From positions 11,084,081 through 11,148,080 of the forward strand of contig OZ022591.1 of the NCBI GenBank assembly GCA_963669155.1: a stretch of 64,000 bases of DNA, read 5' to 3'. This document shows, in pieces, positions 10,124-21,370 of the stretch (within the stretch, counting starts at the first letter, position 1; every line of letters begins with the position of its first letter). The stretch comes from Arbacia lixula. Lineage: Eukaryota; Echinodermata; Echinoidea; Arbacioida; Arbaciidae. The position numbers were made by a program, and so were the translations under genes. The notes under the pieces are model-generated. The model was not told the origin of the DNA. It was given only the letters and a program-made list of their open reading frames with translations, and made no database searches.

Positions 10124-11459
10124 TTAAAGTTGAATTAAGAAGACGATCCCAAATAATGAGATATTTGCATTAATATCATCCTTATGACACTAGCTTACCT
10201 ATGAGAGACCTTTTAACCCCCTAAAATAAGCTTAGAATATTAAATTTAGACGATTTATCCCTCACCATATTTTCTCTGATCGCTCCGGCGATGAGTACTC
10301 GAGACTATTGTTCGAGCACTGTGACGTCACGGACGGGATTTGGGTCACAGTGAGAAAGTAAACAAAGCGAGCAGTGCAGTATATTGTGTGCATAGACATA
10401 CACGCTAGTACAATTATGAATGAATTTACTTTCACGTCAGAACTTTTCTTCTATTGTTATGGTTTTATGTGAATGATTTTTGAAAATAAATGAGAATTAA
10501 GCAATGTCATATAGTCAATGATGTGTCTCTAGTGTTCCAATATTTCTCATTTGAAGCGATTTTACTGCCTTGTCTTTCGACTTCAACACCGCGGATGAGA
10601 GACAAAATTGTAAATTCAATGTAATAATCAGTGCATCTGGCAATCAGTTGGTGATTATATGTGTGCGAGAACTTGTGAAATAGAAAATGCTCTACGCAGA
10701 TATGTGGTCGTATTTATTCTCCAACGTATGTAAACACCCTCAAAATGATGCAATATACCTAAAGATTAATTTCAAGATAAATAATATAAAATTTGAGCGA
10801 GATATTCTCACCGGTCGATCACGTTAGCGGACGCTATTGTACACGTGCGCTGGCTGCAAGCATGCACACACACACACACACACACACACGAGCGCCCATA
10901 CGCATAGCATGCAGTATACTGGACAAGTTCAAGCAAGCAGCGCGCTCGAGTGTGTATGAGCTGGGTGGCGATGGCCGGATCTACTTTACGCTAGTATTCT
11001 CAAGTTGTAGAAAATAAGAAAATCAAGTGAAAATATTGACTAATAACTCATCGTTTGCAATCTTACTTCACAATTTAAGACTTGAAAACCGTTATTTATA
11101 CTTTTTTCTACATAGGGAGAGTAAAGATTTGTATATATGATTTGTAATTATTTGATATGGCTTCCTTTGAAAAACATTGGTAAAATCTTCTCTCTCTTTC
11201 TGCACTGATTTTTGTATTGATACCAGACACTGGATATTACCCAAATCCCGTCCGTGACGTCACGCTCAGCGTGTACCTATGCGTCCAAGGCTTATCGGGG
11301 ACTCTAAACAGGCTAATTTATATCGACTTTCAAACCAGAATATTGAGCGTTCAAATGAGTTTTCTGATATGCTCTCTGTTTGAACAGCCTATATGAACTA
11401 TATAAAGTGTGTATAACCAAAATTTACGGGAATTCGCGCCCTTCTTAATTCAACTTTAA
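10124..11459. mobile_element. TTAA-flanked non-autonomous DNA transposon (piggyBac- or Kolobok-like)
   Basis: TTAA at 10124-10127 is followed by AGTTGAATTAAGAAG, whose reverse complement CTTCTTAATTCAACT directly precedes TTAA at 11456-11459. A second internal inverted pair, around gtgacgtcacggacggg near 10320 and its complement near 11247-11263, strengthens the call. TTAA duplication is the hallmark of piggyBac and Kolobok families. No transposase is visible in the 1.3-kb interior, which contains a CA microsatellite. Confidence 0.72.
10864..10889. repeat. (CA)n microsatellite
   Basis: Uninterrupted CA dinucleotides inside the TTAA-flanked element. Confidence 0.9.
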
Positions 11460-11509
11460 ATATTGCAATGAATATCGGTTGTAATACTACAATGTTAATA
11501 AAACAAAAT

Positions 11510-11708
11510 AAAGTGACACCTGCCATAGAGATCACCTGTATAGAAAGTCCACTTGCCTATAGACACCCCATTTTTGTGTTTCCCTCAAAAACTGTTTCTC
11601 ACAGAAACCTGTATTAAAGTAGCCTGTATATAAAGACCACTTGCTCATAAAGACCACATTCCTTGTCTCTCTTGGGAAGTCATTAAAAAAGGGGTTTCAC
11701 TGTAGTTG
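11510..11708. repeat. tandem-type repeat with cctgtataaagaccac units, copy A
   Basis: Contains repeated segments like cctgtatataaagaccactt, gctcataaagaccacattcc and gaaacctgtattaaagtagc. The same family recurs at 13655-15045. It ends with gggtttcactgtag, a phrase common at the ends of transposon-derived repeats. Confidence 0.65.
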
Positions 11709-11751
11709 CATTTTCATAATATTCTTAATTTTGTAACCTATTTTTATTAAT

Positions 11752-11865
11752 CATTGTTCCATGAATTTCTAGGATTTTACAATTAATAATGGTGATAAAA
11801 CATCCAATTTACCATTGTTCCCTGAATTTCCTGGATTTTACCGTTAATAATGGCAATGATACAGT
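11752..11865. repeat. two-copy 61-bp tandem duplication
   Basis: cattgttcc..tgaatttc..ggattttac..ttaataatggN occurs at 11752 and again at 11813 with few differences. Confidence 0.75.
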
Positions 11866-11917
11866 TTCCTTTTCATGACTTCAAATATATATCGCAAATT
11901 GCGGCTATAAAAGTAAA

Positions 11918-12018
11918 TTTGAGGCAAACACAGTAGTAAGGATAGCATGCCCCATCCTGTAAAGTTCACTCATTAACTGGATGGAGCTCACTATCTTTAC
12001 TACTGGCTTTATGCCTAA
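11918..12018. repeat. imperfect hairpin repeat of about 100 bp
   Basis: gaggcaaacacagtagtaag...ccccatcctg is matched in reverse complement by ctggatggagctc...tactactggc...tgcct. The arms are about 40 bases. It may be a short MITE. Confidence 0.5.
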
Positions 12019-13458
12019 AATATCTTTTCAAATTGAAATTACCCCATGAAGCCCTTTTGTTATTATAAATAAAATGTAATTTGAAGGTAAAATAAAAATC
12101 AGAATGAACAACCCTAAAAATAAAGAGCTGATTTTCATCCCAAGCCAGCCAAGTTTTAATTATTTTGATGCTTTACAGAGTAAACCCTGTGGGTACATCG
12201 CGAAATATGTTTTTTTTTTAAAGAAAAAATATGGAAATACATATGCAACAATAACAAGGCAGGAGTGATTAAAAGATTTATTCAAATATTCATAATACTT
12301 GGTTGATATTTCACCTCTGCCGATCCGCATGAATTTTTCATACTATTATGTGGGTTTTCTCTAGAATGTAATGTACACTCCATGTCACTGCGACTGTGCA
12401 CCTCACTTTGTCACTCTCCTTTTTGCGAATGGCACGGGCGCAAATATTGTAACGTAATTATAACTTACTCGGTCAGGCGATAAAAGGCCTGACATTCTCT
12501 TGTCTAAAACCACAAATGATACACTCCATTTATGGTATTGTTTGGCATGAGTACATGTAGGACATGGCCATTAGCATCCTTGTAATGGCCTTATACTGCA
12601 GGTCGTGCCTATGCAGCAGAACGATTGTTTAGATTGACTTTTTTTCTGGGTGGGTTGGAAATTGTACATCTCAACTTAGTCAATATACACAGTGGATGCA
12701 CACACATGAGTTACCCACGAACTACTACTATCCGAAGAGTCAAGTGTAAAATTTTAATATCAAGAAAAAGACATTCTCATTGCATAAAAGGTTTGTCTAT
12801 TTTCTTTATAATTTGATTGATTAAATCTGATATCAAGGGCCTGTTTTTATCAACCTTAACATCAAATACAAGTTGCAATCATACTGGACGGCTACTAAAA
12901 TTCTGGCTTTTGATTAGACACAGCAGATTGTCTTGATATAAAATGTATGTCAGTCTGTGTTTTTGAACAACAGCAAGAGAAAAGAAAGACAAAAGTGTCA
13001 CTTTTCTTCTACCTATGGATTTGTCAAAGGGGTCCTCGCACACTGGTATTGTGTACCATATTTCCATACTATTACACAAATGAAAACTACCGATATTCAG
13101 GGATTTACCCAACAGATGTTACGGTAAGACTGACATCAGTCACAGCTCACTAAAGTTAAAACTGAAAGTAAAGCTTTTGACTGACGTGATGTGACATAAA
13201 GTCCAAAAGTGAATGTTTTCCTTGTACAAAGTTCAGCTAACAGGAAGTGGGCCCTCTGCGTACCAGATGTTCAAAACTAACACAAACCTTCCTGGACATG
13301 AGATCTTGCAACAAACTTTTGATTGATTGATGTCATTCAATCAGGTTTTCTTCCTCCACTGTCACAACAGAGAATATAGCTTCCTGTAATGGGATTTTCC
13401 TGCAAACTTAAAAAAAATCATGACTTCAATGCTAAATATGTTACTTATTGTGGATAAA
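12019..13458. other. no gene seen
   Basis: AT-rich sequence. Frames at 12625-12816, 12879-13112 and 12947-13153 show no recognisable domain. Confidence 0.45.
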
Positions 13459-13578
13459 TGGCTACTGATAATTGTATGTCTCGCAATGTAAGGTAAACGG
13501 AATCGAAAAGATCACGACGTTTTGAGCGCCGCTGCAACACTTCTTCAGGTGTGATACAAAAACAATTATCAGTAGCCA
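13459..13578 (-). repeat. short element with 17-bp inverted ends and a hammerhead-like core
   Basis: tggctactgataattgt at 13459-13475 is repeated inverted at 13562-13578. On the minus strand, 13548 down to 13521 reads CTGAAGA, then a 5-bp-capable stem (agtgt/gcgct) with a small loop, then CAAA where a hammerhead would have GAAA. The phrase ctgaagaagtgttgc...aaaacgtcg also resembles the ends of Penelope-like retroelements. The core is degenerate, so I call only a relic. Confidence 0.35.
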
Positions 13579-14209
13579 ATCACGACTTTGTTGAATAAGT
13601 CTCCCCCCACCCCCCACACACACATACAGAGAGAGATACAGACCAGCCTGCTGTAGCGGCCAACTGTATAGAAAGACCAACTGCCCATGAACCATATTTA
13701 TATTTTCCTTGTAACATGTATTAAAGTAACCTGTACATAAAGACCACCTGCTCATGAAAGATATTTTTTGTTTAGCCTTGAAACCTGCATTTAAGTAACC
13801 TTTACGTAAATGCCAGCTGCTCTCTAAGATTACAGTTGGCAGCAAAATTATTCAACCCCCCTCTCTTTTTTTACATTCTGTCATAATGAATAATATTGCA
13901 GTCGCAGATTGCTACTAAACCATTAAGATAGTAAGCAGACAGTTAATTACTAAAGAATACCGAAGAAAAAATCAAATTTTACTGCATAGGTCATCTGAAA
14001 TTGCAATTTGAGCCCAAAAAGCATGTTGCAAAATTATTCAACCCCCTATTTTACACACAAGAAACGAATGCACAAATAATGACAATTTCACAGCCAGTGC
14101 ATATATTCTGAGGTGAATGCTGATTTTATTTATCCTACACCTGAAACTGGAACCTTTATATGCACAACTAACAAGTTGTAACATTATTCAACCCAGATGG
14201 ATGTGTCTT

Positions 14210-14321
14210 TTAGCACTTTGTGCAGCATCCATATGCTGCAATGACCTCCTGCAGACGAGATGAATAGCCTCTCACAAGCTTCTCACAACGCTCCTTGGGG
14301 ATGTTAGCCCATTCCTCTTGC
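14210..14321 (-). pseudogene. Tc1-type transposase C-terminus (left arm)
   Basis: Mirror copy of the right-arm coding end, from QEEWANIPKERCEKLV to the stop. Upstream of GAQEEW the minus-strand frame runs into the spacer and loses similarity, marking the breakpoint of the foldback near 14322. Confidence 0.85.
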
Positions 14322-14335
14322 GCACCTTGAGTGAC

Positions 14336-14553
14336 CATCACAGTCTCCAGACCTAAACCCAATAGAGAATTTGTGGTGGGATCTGAAGAAAGCTGTTGCA
14401 GCACGTAGACCTACATGCATCGATTACCTTAAGACCATTGCACAAGAGGAATGGGCTAACATCCCCAAGGAGCGTTGTGAGAAGCTTGTGAGAGGCTATT
14501 CATCTCGTCTGCAGGAGGTCATTGCAGCATATGGATGCTGCACAAAGTGCTAA
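14336..14553 (+). pseudogene. Tc1-type transposase C-terminus (right arm plus spacer)
   Basis: After an in-frame TGA where the family usually has Trp, the frame reads PSQSPDLNPIENLWWDLKK and continues through QEEWANIPKERCEKLV to the stop after AAYGCCTKC. PDLNPIENLW contains the third acidic residue (Glu) of the DD34E catalytic triad. The two Asp residues and the DNA-binding domains are absent. This is a fragment, roughly the last 70 residues of a protein usually near 340. Confidence 0.85.
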
Positions 14554-15230
14554 AAGACACATCCATCTGGGTTGAATAATGTTACAACTTGTTAGTTGTG
14601 CATATAAAGGTTCCAGTTTCAGGTGTAGGATAAATAAAATCAGCATTCACCTCAGAATATATGCACTGGCTGTGAAATTGTCATTATTTGTGCATTCGTT
14701 TCTTGTGTGTAAAATAGGGGGTTGAATAATTTTGCAACATGCTTTTTGGGCTCAAATTGCAATTTCAGATGACCTATGCAGTAAAATTTGATTTTTTCTT
14801 CGGTAGTCTTTAGTAATTAACTGGCTGCTTACTATCTTAATGGTTTAGTAGCAATCTGCTGCTGCAATATTATTCATTATGACAGAATGTCAAAAATGAG
14901 AGGGGGGTTGAATAATTTTGCTGCCAACTGTATATTTCATGTATTCCTTGAAACCTTTATCAAATTAACCTGTACATGAAGACCACCTGCTCATAAAGGC
15001 CACATTTCCTATCTCCCTTCAATGGTATTTATATAAAGGTTTGCTACTGTACATGTATGTGCAGGCTGATATAGGTGAGCGACATTCGTGTACATATGTA
15101 CATGTTGCTGCTTTTGGCCGATCTACAATCAATGAAACAGAATGCGCTGCCAAATCCTGAAGCAACATTTGTGCCCGCTTCTCTTCCCATAAAACACCTG
15201 GCTTTTGAGGAGACGAGTAACCCCCACAGC

Positions 15231-15427
15231 TAGCCTGGCTTCCAGGCTGTTTGGCATTCCTAAATCAAACTATTCAATAAATGGGTCTGAAAGCAGTAGA
15301 CTAATCATTCTCAATTTCTTCTCCAATGCTGGGAAACGAGGAGAATGATACAGTGACTAGTCTAAGAAAACTAGACTTTATCCGTGATTTGGGATCAGAA
15401 ATTCTCCAAAGCATGAAAGCTAGGCTA
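15231..15427. mobile_element. MITE family A, copy 1
   Basis: Starts tagcctggcttccaggctgt and ends with the complement-like aagctaggcta. The interior has ggtctgaaagcagtagacta, atcattctcaatttcttctc and gatacagtgactagtct. It is one of seven related copies of 150-250 bp in this window. The TA at each edge would fit a Tc1/mariner-type duplication. Confidence 0.75.
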
Positions 15428-15640
15428 GCCAATGTTACTGTCAAAGTGCTAACAAGGGACGAGCGCCAGCGCTAAATCACGAAGTTTTTCTCGCTGAATC
15501 CTCAAGTTGGCCCGGATCAAGGGCAAGCTACTTAGCCGCAGAAAGCTCCTACCTCCACCCCTCACTCAAGTCTAGTCACAACAGGATCTCCGCCCACATA
15601 CTACTAGTAGTCTAGTAGATAGTCAGCACTTGCTCGGAGG

Positions 15641-15850
15641 TAGTTTGGCTTCCGGGCGGTTAGGCAAATGCTCTAAACTAAACTGTTCAGTAATAGGGTC
15701 TGGCTGCAGTAGACTAATCATTCTCAATTTCTTCTCCGCCTCACCCAAACACTGAGAAAAGAGAAGAATGATACAGTGACTAGTCTTAGAGTACTAGATT
15801 CTGTTTGTCAGTTGGGATCAGAAATGCCAAACAGCGTAGAAGCAAGGCTA
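15641..15850. mobile_element. MITE family A, copy 2
   Basis: Same layout as copy 1, with tagtttggcttccgggcggt at the left, the ggctgcagtagactaatcat core and agcaaggcta at the right. Confidence 0.75.
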
Positions 15851-17157
15851 GTTCTGAGATAGAAGTTCTCACCATCATAAGGGTCGTTTACACTGGCAGC
15901 AAACATCACCAGGAAAGAGTGACAGTTGCCAGGCAACTACTCCCAAACACAGCCCCAAAGATTTTTTTGAACATCCCAATCCGCAGTTGATTTTTTTTAA
16001 ACCTCACAAATTGTTTTGCCAGTGTAAATGGTTGCATACTAAGTTCATTTCAGCTTGACGATTTCTTGAACGTGATTTGAATATTTTAACTGGCCCACAA
16101 ATCACCAGAGTCTCGTAGGCAGTTGAACATCATGTTTCATGTTAGACAGCGTAAATGGGAGGATGAAAAAGCATGAGTTTTCAAAAGAAACTGTTTGACT
16201 GACTTCTTTAAGTGTGAATGAGGCTTACCTTGCCGCTAATGTGGGAGTTGACCTTTGGGAAGTTCAGGTACAAAAAAATGTCATCGTTGCAATAAAGACA
16301 TGTACTGTCAGGCCGGGAACAGTCGACAATGTGTCATGTACAGTCATTTTTTTCATTTTTTGAGGTGTTCGTTTATTTGTACAAAATGACTGAGAAATGT
16401 GTGAAATTTCATGAAGAAGCACAGTGTACTGTAATCTCAAGCAGCACAAGAGAGTTGGTACAAGAATGATGAAAACAAACAAGAACATGAACAACAACAA
16501 AGATGATAAAAATGAGAATAAGATGGTAGTTCCTCCACCCACCACATGAGGAAACCATAAGAGGATACTTTGTCAAATTTCCATAAATATACGGTAATAG
16601 TCAATTAGGAGGGGAGGAGAGAAACAAAGTAGAACCATCATTTTCATACCCTAGCTGCATTTAACTTACCACAAGATTACTTTATTTCAATTAAAAGGAC
16701 AATTTATAAAATCTCAATAGGATCTTAGATTCAACTAGGAGGGTGGAGATTATGTCAGAATAATAACATAACAAAATCAAATCAAATCAAATCAAGTCAA
16801 TGGTAATGACCATCTACTTTATCATGTGCCACGCAGCTCAAGAACAGATACATTTTAAAGACTCATCATTTTTCTTGAGCTCAATTTCTGCAATATTCAT
16901 GTACATGATTAATAAAAAGGTAGGAAATAACGTTGGTACATAGCTGTTACAGAGGAACAGAGGCCAGTGGCATTTATGAAAGTCAAGCCAGTTTGACAAA
17001 AACATATAACAACCTACATATCCAGCATTTGTACAAGTGTCATCACTGTCATGATATTGTACTTGCTTCCGTTTGGTTGGACTCAGGCATATCGAAATAA
17101 CAATGACAATAACACCTGATAATTTACAAGGTACTTGACTTTAGGCTATATCTTGAG
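15851..17157. other. no gene seen; small (AAATC)n microsatellite
   Basis: Mostly AT-rich unremarkable sequence. 16774-16799 is a short run of aaatc units. The frame at 16264-16545 (minus) is hydrophobic but has no family signal. Confidence 0.5.
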
Positions 17158-17409
17158 TAGCCTGGTTCCAGACTTTTGAACATATTTTCAAAATTCAAAT
17201 TCAATTAAAAAATCCAAATTTGAAAATAAGCGTCTAGTACTCAAAAGACTAGTTACTCTTTTATTCCATTCTTTTGTATCTCCGTCCCAAAGTTAATGTT
17301 TGGGTGAGCCAAAATAGGAACTGAGAATGATTATTCTACTGCAGTCTGACCTGTTTATTAAATATTGTAATTTGGAAGGAAAATGCACGGCAGCCTTGAA
17401 GCTAGGCTA
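17158..17409. mobile_element. MITE family A, copy 3 (inverted interior)
   Basis: tagcctggttccag at the left and gaagctaggcta at the right. The interior shows the family in reverse order: gactagttactc, gagaatgattattctactgcag, tctgacctgtttatt. Confidence 0.7.
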
Positions 17410-18495
17410 AATGTTGATACTGTCAGCTTCTTGCTACCACTTGTTATTGAATATGCCCTCACAGTGGATGACTCATATGGAGGTTTCACATGCTCTTCAA
17501 GGACTAAATTTGGGATAGATATGTCTATCTGCCGAAAACATGTCCCAAAAATGGGTTGGGCTAAAGTTTATATTCTACAGTGTGTCTTATCAACTCTGAC
17601 TATGCCAGATTTAATGCTGCTCAGTAAGCCCTTTTTGTAATGCCTTCACGACTAACCCCCTTACTGTGAAACAACACGTTATTACATTCACCTTCTCTAA
17701 ATTCAGTTTCAATAGGTGGAAGGCACTCTGAATCTATTAGTTGTTGCTACTCAGGAAAAAAACTCTGGCAAGCTTTCAGGGTACCATTAGAAATGTATTG
17801 TTTCAACAACGTGAATAAAATTTGCATACATAACGAAAATGCTCCATCGGATTTGTGTGCATTAATGGTGACGGAATGCACACCTGGCACGCAGAGTTTC
17901 AGACAATTTTGGGCAGAAACTGAAATGAGAAATGATGGAGATGATGAGATAAATTACATGATAGCATTTTTAGGCTTTTAAAGGATTAAATGCAGCAAGA
18001 ACATAATAGGGGGGGGGGGGGGTTGTCAAAGTGACTCATCTCCCCCCCCCCCTCACAATGTAAAAAAATAACACCATTTTTGAACAAACAAGGTTAAGTA
18101 TGGAAAGAGGAATGGCTTTTTTTCACATTTTGTACTTCGCAAATATTCTTTACGTATATCGATGTCATGTTTTATGAGGAATTTATGTGATATTTAAAGG
18201 TACTTTACGATTATGGACTAAGGCAATTGGACATGGTTTAAGTCCATAAAACCCCATTACCTGCCTATTTCTTTATCTTCGTGACTCAACCATCCTTTCA
18301 GAAACACCTGAAGTAATGGCATGTTTTAAAGTATGATAGATGTAGCCAAGTGCATTCTAAATGGTCCTTAAAAAGGGCACTTCACACTAAACGGACATTT
18401 TCCACCAATCGTCCTTCATATGAAAACATAATACAAAAATACACAATCTCAGACTGTTGGTTCAGTTAATCAAAAACAAAACATTTAAATTTAAT
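17410..18495. other. no gene seen; poly-G and poly-C runs
   Basis: 18009-18022 is a G run and 18042-18053 a C run 20 bases apart, able to pair with each other. The rest is AT-rich, without recognisable coding sequence. Confidence 0.5.
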
Positions 18496-18885
18496 GTTCA
18501 TATTTCTATCATCCTATACTATTGAGGAAACACATATTTCCCAATCCACCCTTACACACCCACACACACAGACATCTGCTTGTGACAGCCTCCATACATA
18601 CCCCTTCTCTTTGAAACAAGCATATGGTATACATTCAGGTTTAAAAACATATTTGAAATTACTAATGTTTTATATGCTTCTATCATTCTTTACTACTGAG
18701 GAAATACACATAAACCTCTTCTATATTTAAGAAATATTCAAACTTAACTGATATTTATGCTGCTATCATTATTTACTTCTGAGGAAATACACTTACACTT
18801 ACCCTAGTTCTACATTTAAGAAAAAATTAAACTTACTTATATTCATATTCATATAATCTTTTCCTACTGAGGAAACAAAGAACAT
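18496..18885 (+). repeat. about 87-bp tandem repeat
   Basis: tctatcatNNtttactactgaggaaatacac recurs, with gaggaaa at 18524, 18698, 18781 and 18869, spacings of 174 (two units), 83 and 88. The unit between the first two landmarks is degenerate. Confidence 0.7.
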
Positions 18886-19281
18886 ATCCCCCCCCCCCAC
18901 CAGCTTGCTAACCACCCAGGTGCATAGATGTATGACATGTGTAATAAGCCAGTGGGCTTTTTCCTGGCTTGGCAATGAGAGGGTGAACATTTGCCTACTC
19001 ATTGAGGCAAGCATATGGTACACATCTCAAAGGGTGTACATACACTGTGTTTCTAGACAGCCTCTGCCGACGAAACTCTCCCCTCCCTTTCAAAGAGTAC
19101 GGACTCAATCACCGAGGCTCCCAGTCCGACCTTGAGCGGCCCTGCTTCAAAATTGGATCACCGCGGGGACGGATGCGGCGCGACGATAAATGTATCTATG
19201 CGCGGACAAACAGAGAGGATACTCCCTGAACTTCCATGGTATCATCGTAGTGGAGGGGGATATGGGGCGAGGGTGAATGTT
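18886..19281. other. no gene assigned; GC-richer patch at 19060-19240
   Basis: The patch has an open plus-strand frame (19002-19229) rich in Arg and Asp near its end, but I cannot relate it to a protein family and see no convincing splice sites. It could be an exon or a control element. Confidence 0.3.
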
Positions 19282-19762
19282 TAGCCCCGTTCATATAACA
19301 TAATTGAGATAATACCGCTATCATTACCGTTGGTAACATTGGCACAATGGTAAGCAAGTTTCAATCGAGTCTCCAAAGACACCGTTCATATACACCCCAA
19401 AAGCTGTAATTATGCTGTGTTTTGGACAGATGGACTCGCTCCAGACCGATGGTGACATGTTCTGCTAAACCATATGAGCGGTGCGATTAGGGACCCACAT
19501 GCCAGAGTGTGATGCAAAAGGTGCAACATTTACGGCTATTTTGTGGACGCAGTTTATAAGATACGCTTACAGCAATATTATGGTATTATTACTAGGTCCC
19601 ATCCACAAAATAGCCACAAAATAAGCGGGAAAAAGGAGGAAGCAAATCCCGCATTATTTGAGTGATTCCCGTTCATATACGCAGCTATTGGTAATGCATC
19701 AGCAAAATTGGCACAAATGCTGCGCTTATTTAGTAGATAGGCCGTGTATATGAACAGGGTTC
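19282..19762. mobile_element. possible MITE with gttcatata ends
   Basis: ccgttcatataac near 19284 is mirrored by gtgtatatgaacagg near 19744-19758. Internal gttcatatac motifs also recur. No clear target duplication was found, so the limits are approximate. Confidence 0.4.
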
Positions 19763-19934
19763 GTGAGAGGCACGCGGCCGGCCGATCTAGTCTGGTAGAA
19801 ACGGGATGGGGGAGATGGGAGATGTTTGCTCCGTTGCTGACACAATAAAAACGTAATTTGATCGGTGTTCGTTGCTAGCACCTGACTGGGTGGTTGGTTG
19901 CATGGTAGCGTCTGCGGGGACACTGTACATTTGA

Positions 19935-20222
19935 AAGGGTTGGGTGGAGGAAGGGAGGGAGGGGGAAAGAGGGGGGTAGATGAAAGGTTTTGGGAGGGGG
20001 CAGAGGAAGAGGGTCGGGAGGGGAGGAGATGAAAGTGCTTAGGAGGGGGCAGAGGAAGGGGATGAGGGGTACAAGGGTTTGGGAGGGGGAAGAAGATGGC
20101 AAGGGACAGAAAGTGGGCCAAATAAAAGTGTTCGGGAGGGGGGAGGAGGAGGAGGGGGGAGGAGGAGGGGGGGGGGGGGAGGAGGAGGGGGGGGAGGAGG
20201 AGGGGGGGGAAGAGCAAGGGGG
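19935..20222. repeat. G-rich homopurine tract
   Basis: Long stretches of gggagg/gaggagg, including several runs of eight or more G. It could form G-quadruplex or triplex structures. Frames on either strand encode Gly- or Pro-rich low-complexity strings. Confidence 0.85.
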
Positions 20223-21121
20223 TCAGGAGCAGGATCTAAAGGAAAGGGTTCCTATCATTGGTACTTCTTTGACCAAGACTTATGCAATATAGGAGAGTAA
20301 AATCAGACCATCAAAATGTTGAAATTATATTTCAATGTTTGTATTATAATACTAATGTCAATATAGTTCTGTGCAAAGCTAAAACTGAGCATGATATAAA
20401 GGATAGGCAATTTTCTATAAACCAGTATGCACACAAACACCTTACGCAAATTCTTTGAGAAAGTAGCGTTGAACTCTTGTGTATCACTGCACATCTATAT
20501 TCGGGGTAACTGATGAAGAAATGTGATCGCCGTGGCAACACCATGCACCTGTACACCTGAATTGTGCTGGGTTAATCACATGCATAGGTCTCCCGCATCT
20601 CACTGGAAACGGTGTGATGTTTCAAACTTCTCGAAGGCCCACATCAATGCAGCAAGCACTGGAGATCATTTGCCTTTAAAATCCTTGTCAATAATTCATA
20701 TCACTCGTCTCATCATCCTTAATACCAATTTATCATTGTGAATATCATCATCATAACTATCACTATTTCAAAATGTTATCAGCATCATTGGGATAATCAT
20801 TGGTCTGGGTTTTTTAAAATCATCTTGAATAGGTGATAGATTTTTTGTGTATAATTACAATAAGAACATACATATAAATTGGGAAGACACATCCTCTTCT
20901 TACCCTCCATTGATTCCATCTGAGAATCCCCCAAGCCTGTCACCCCCTCGCCTACGAGCCCCCTTGATTTAATTTACCCTGGGCATCTCTCTACAACAAT
21001 AAACAAACACCAGGTGATATCGGGCTCAAGGCACAAATGAAGAGAACAAAACCAGCAACGGAAGAACAACAATAAGGTCAGCTTGCTCCATGTTCCATGA
21101 TCATTGAAGATGTACCTGTAC
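20223..21121. other. no gene seen
   Basis: AT-rich sequence with a mild cat/atc triplet bias near 20690-20800. Nothing recognised. Confidence 0.45.
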
Positions 21122-21370
21122 TAGCCTGATATTCAGGCTGTTTTGCATTTCTAATAAAAAATAAAAAAATAAAAAATAAAATGAAATAAAATAAAATTAA
21201 CAATATTTGCAATCTGATTGCATCAGACTTATCAATTTTTATATCTTCTTCAGCTTGACTAGTTGTAATAGAAAATGAAAATGAAATAGCAATTGACTAG
21301 TCTTGTGACTACTAGACTCTATTTTTCAGTTTGGATTATTAATGTTCAACAGCCTGGATCCCAGGCTGTA
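21122..21370. mobile_element. MITE family A, copy 4
   Basis: tagcctgatattcaggctgt on the left and cagcctggatcccaggctgta on the right. The interior carries an A-rich expansion (aaaataaaat, 21157-21200) and the gactagtcttgtgactactag segment of the family. Confidence 0.65.

Larger units (their letters stand above)
13833..14930. mobile_element. palindromic Tc1/mariner foldback element
   Basis: The ends are CAGTTGGCAGCAAAATTATT and its exact complement, each flanked by TA (13831-13832 and 14931-14932), as for Tc1/mariner. Arms 13833-14321 and 14443-14930 are near-identical inverted copies, about 488 bases each, with only a few differences. A 121-base spacer joins them. Each arm holds the last part of a Tc1-type transposase gene plus its 3' untranslated region and terminal repeat. 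The element is two transposon 3' halves joined tail to tail and cannot code for a full transposase. Confidence 0.88.
13655..15045. repeat. tandem-type repeat with cctgtacataaagaccac units, copy B, split by a transposon
   Basis: Units of about 70 bases (aacctgtacataaagaccac, cctgctcataaag, ccttgaaacctgtattaaag) lie on both sides of the Tc1-type foldback at 13833-14930. Removing the insertion and one TA restores a continuous unit, so the repeat is older than the insertion. Confidence 0.7.
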
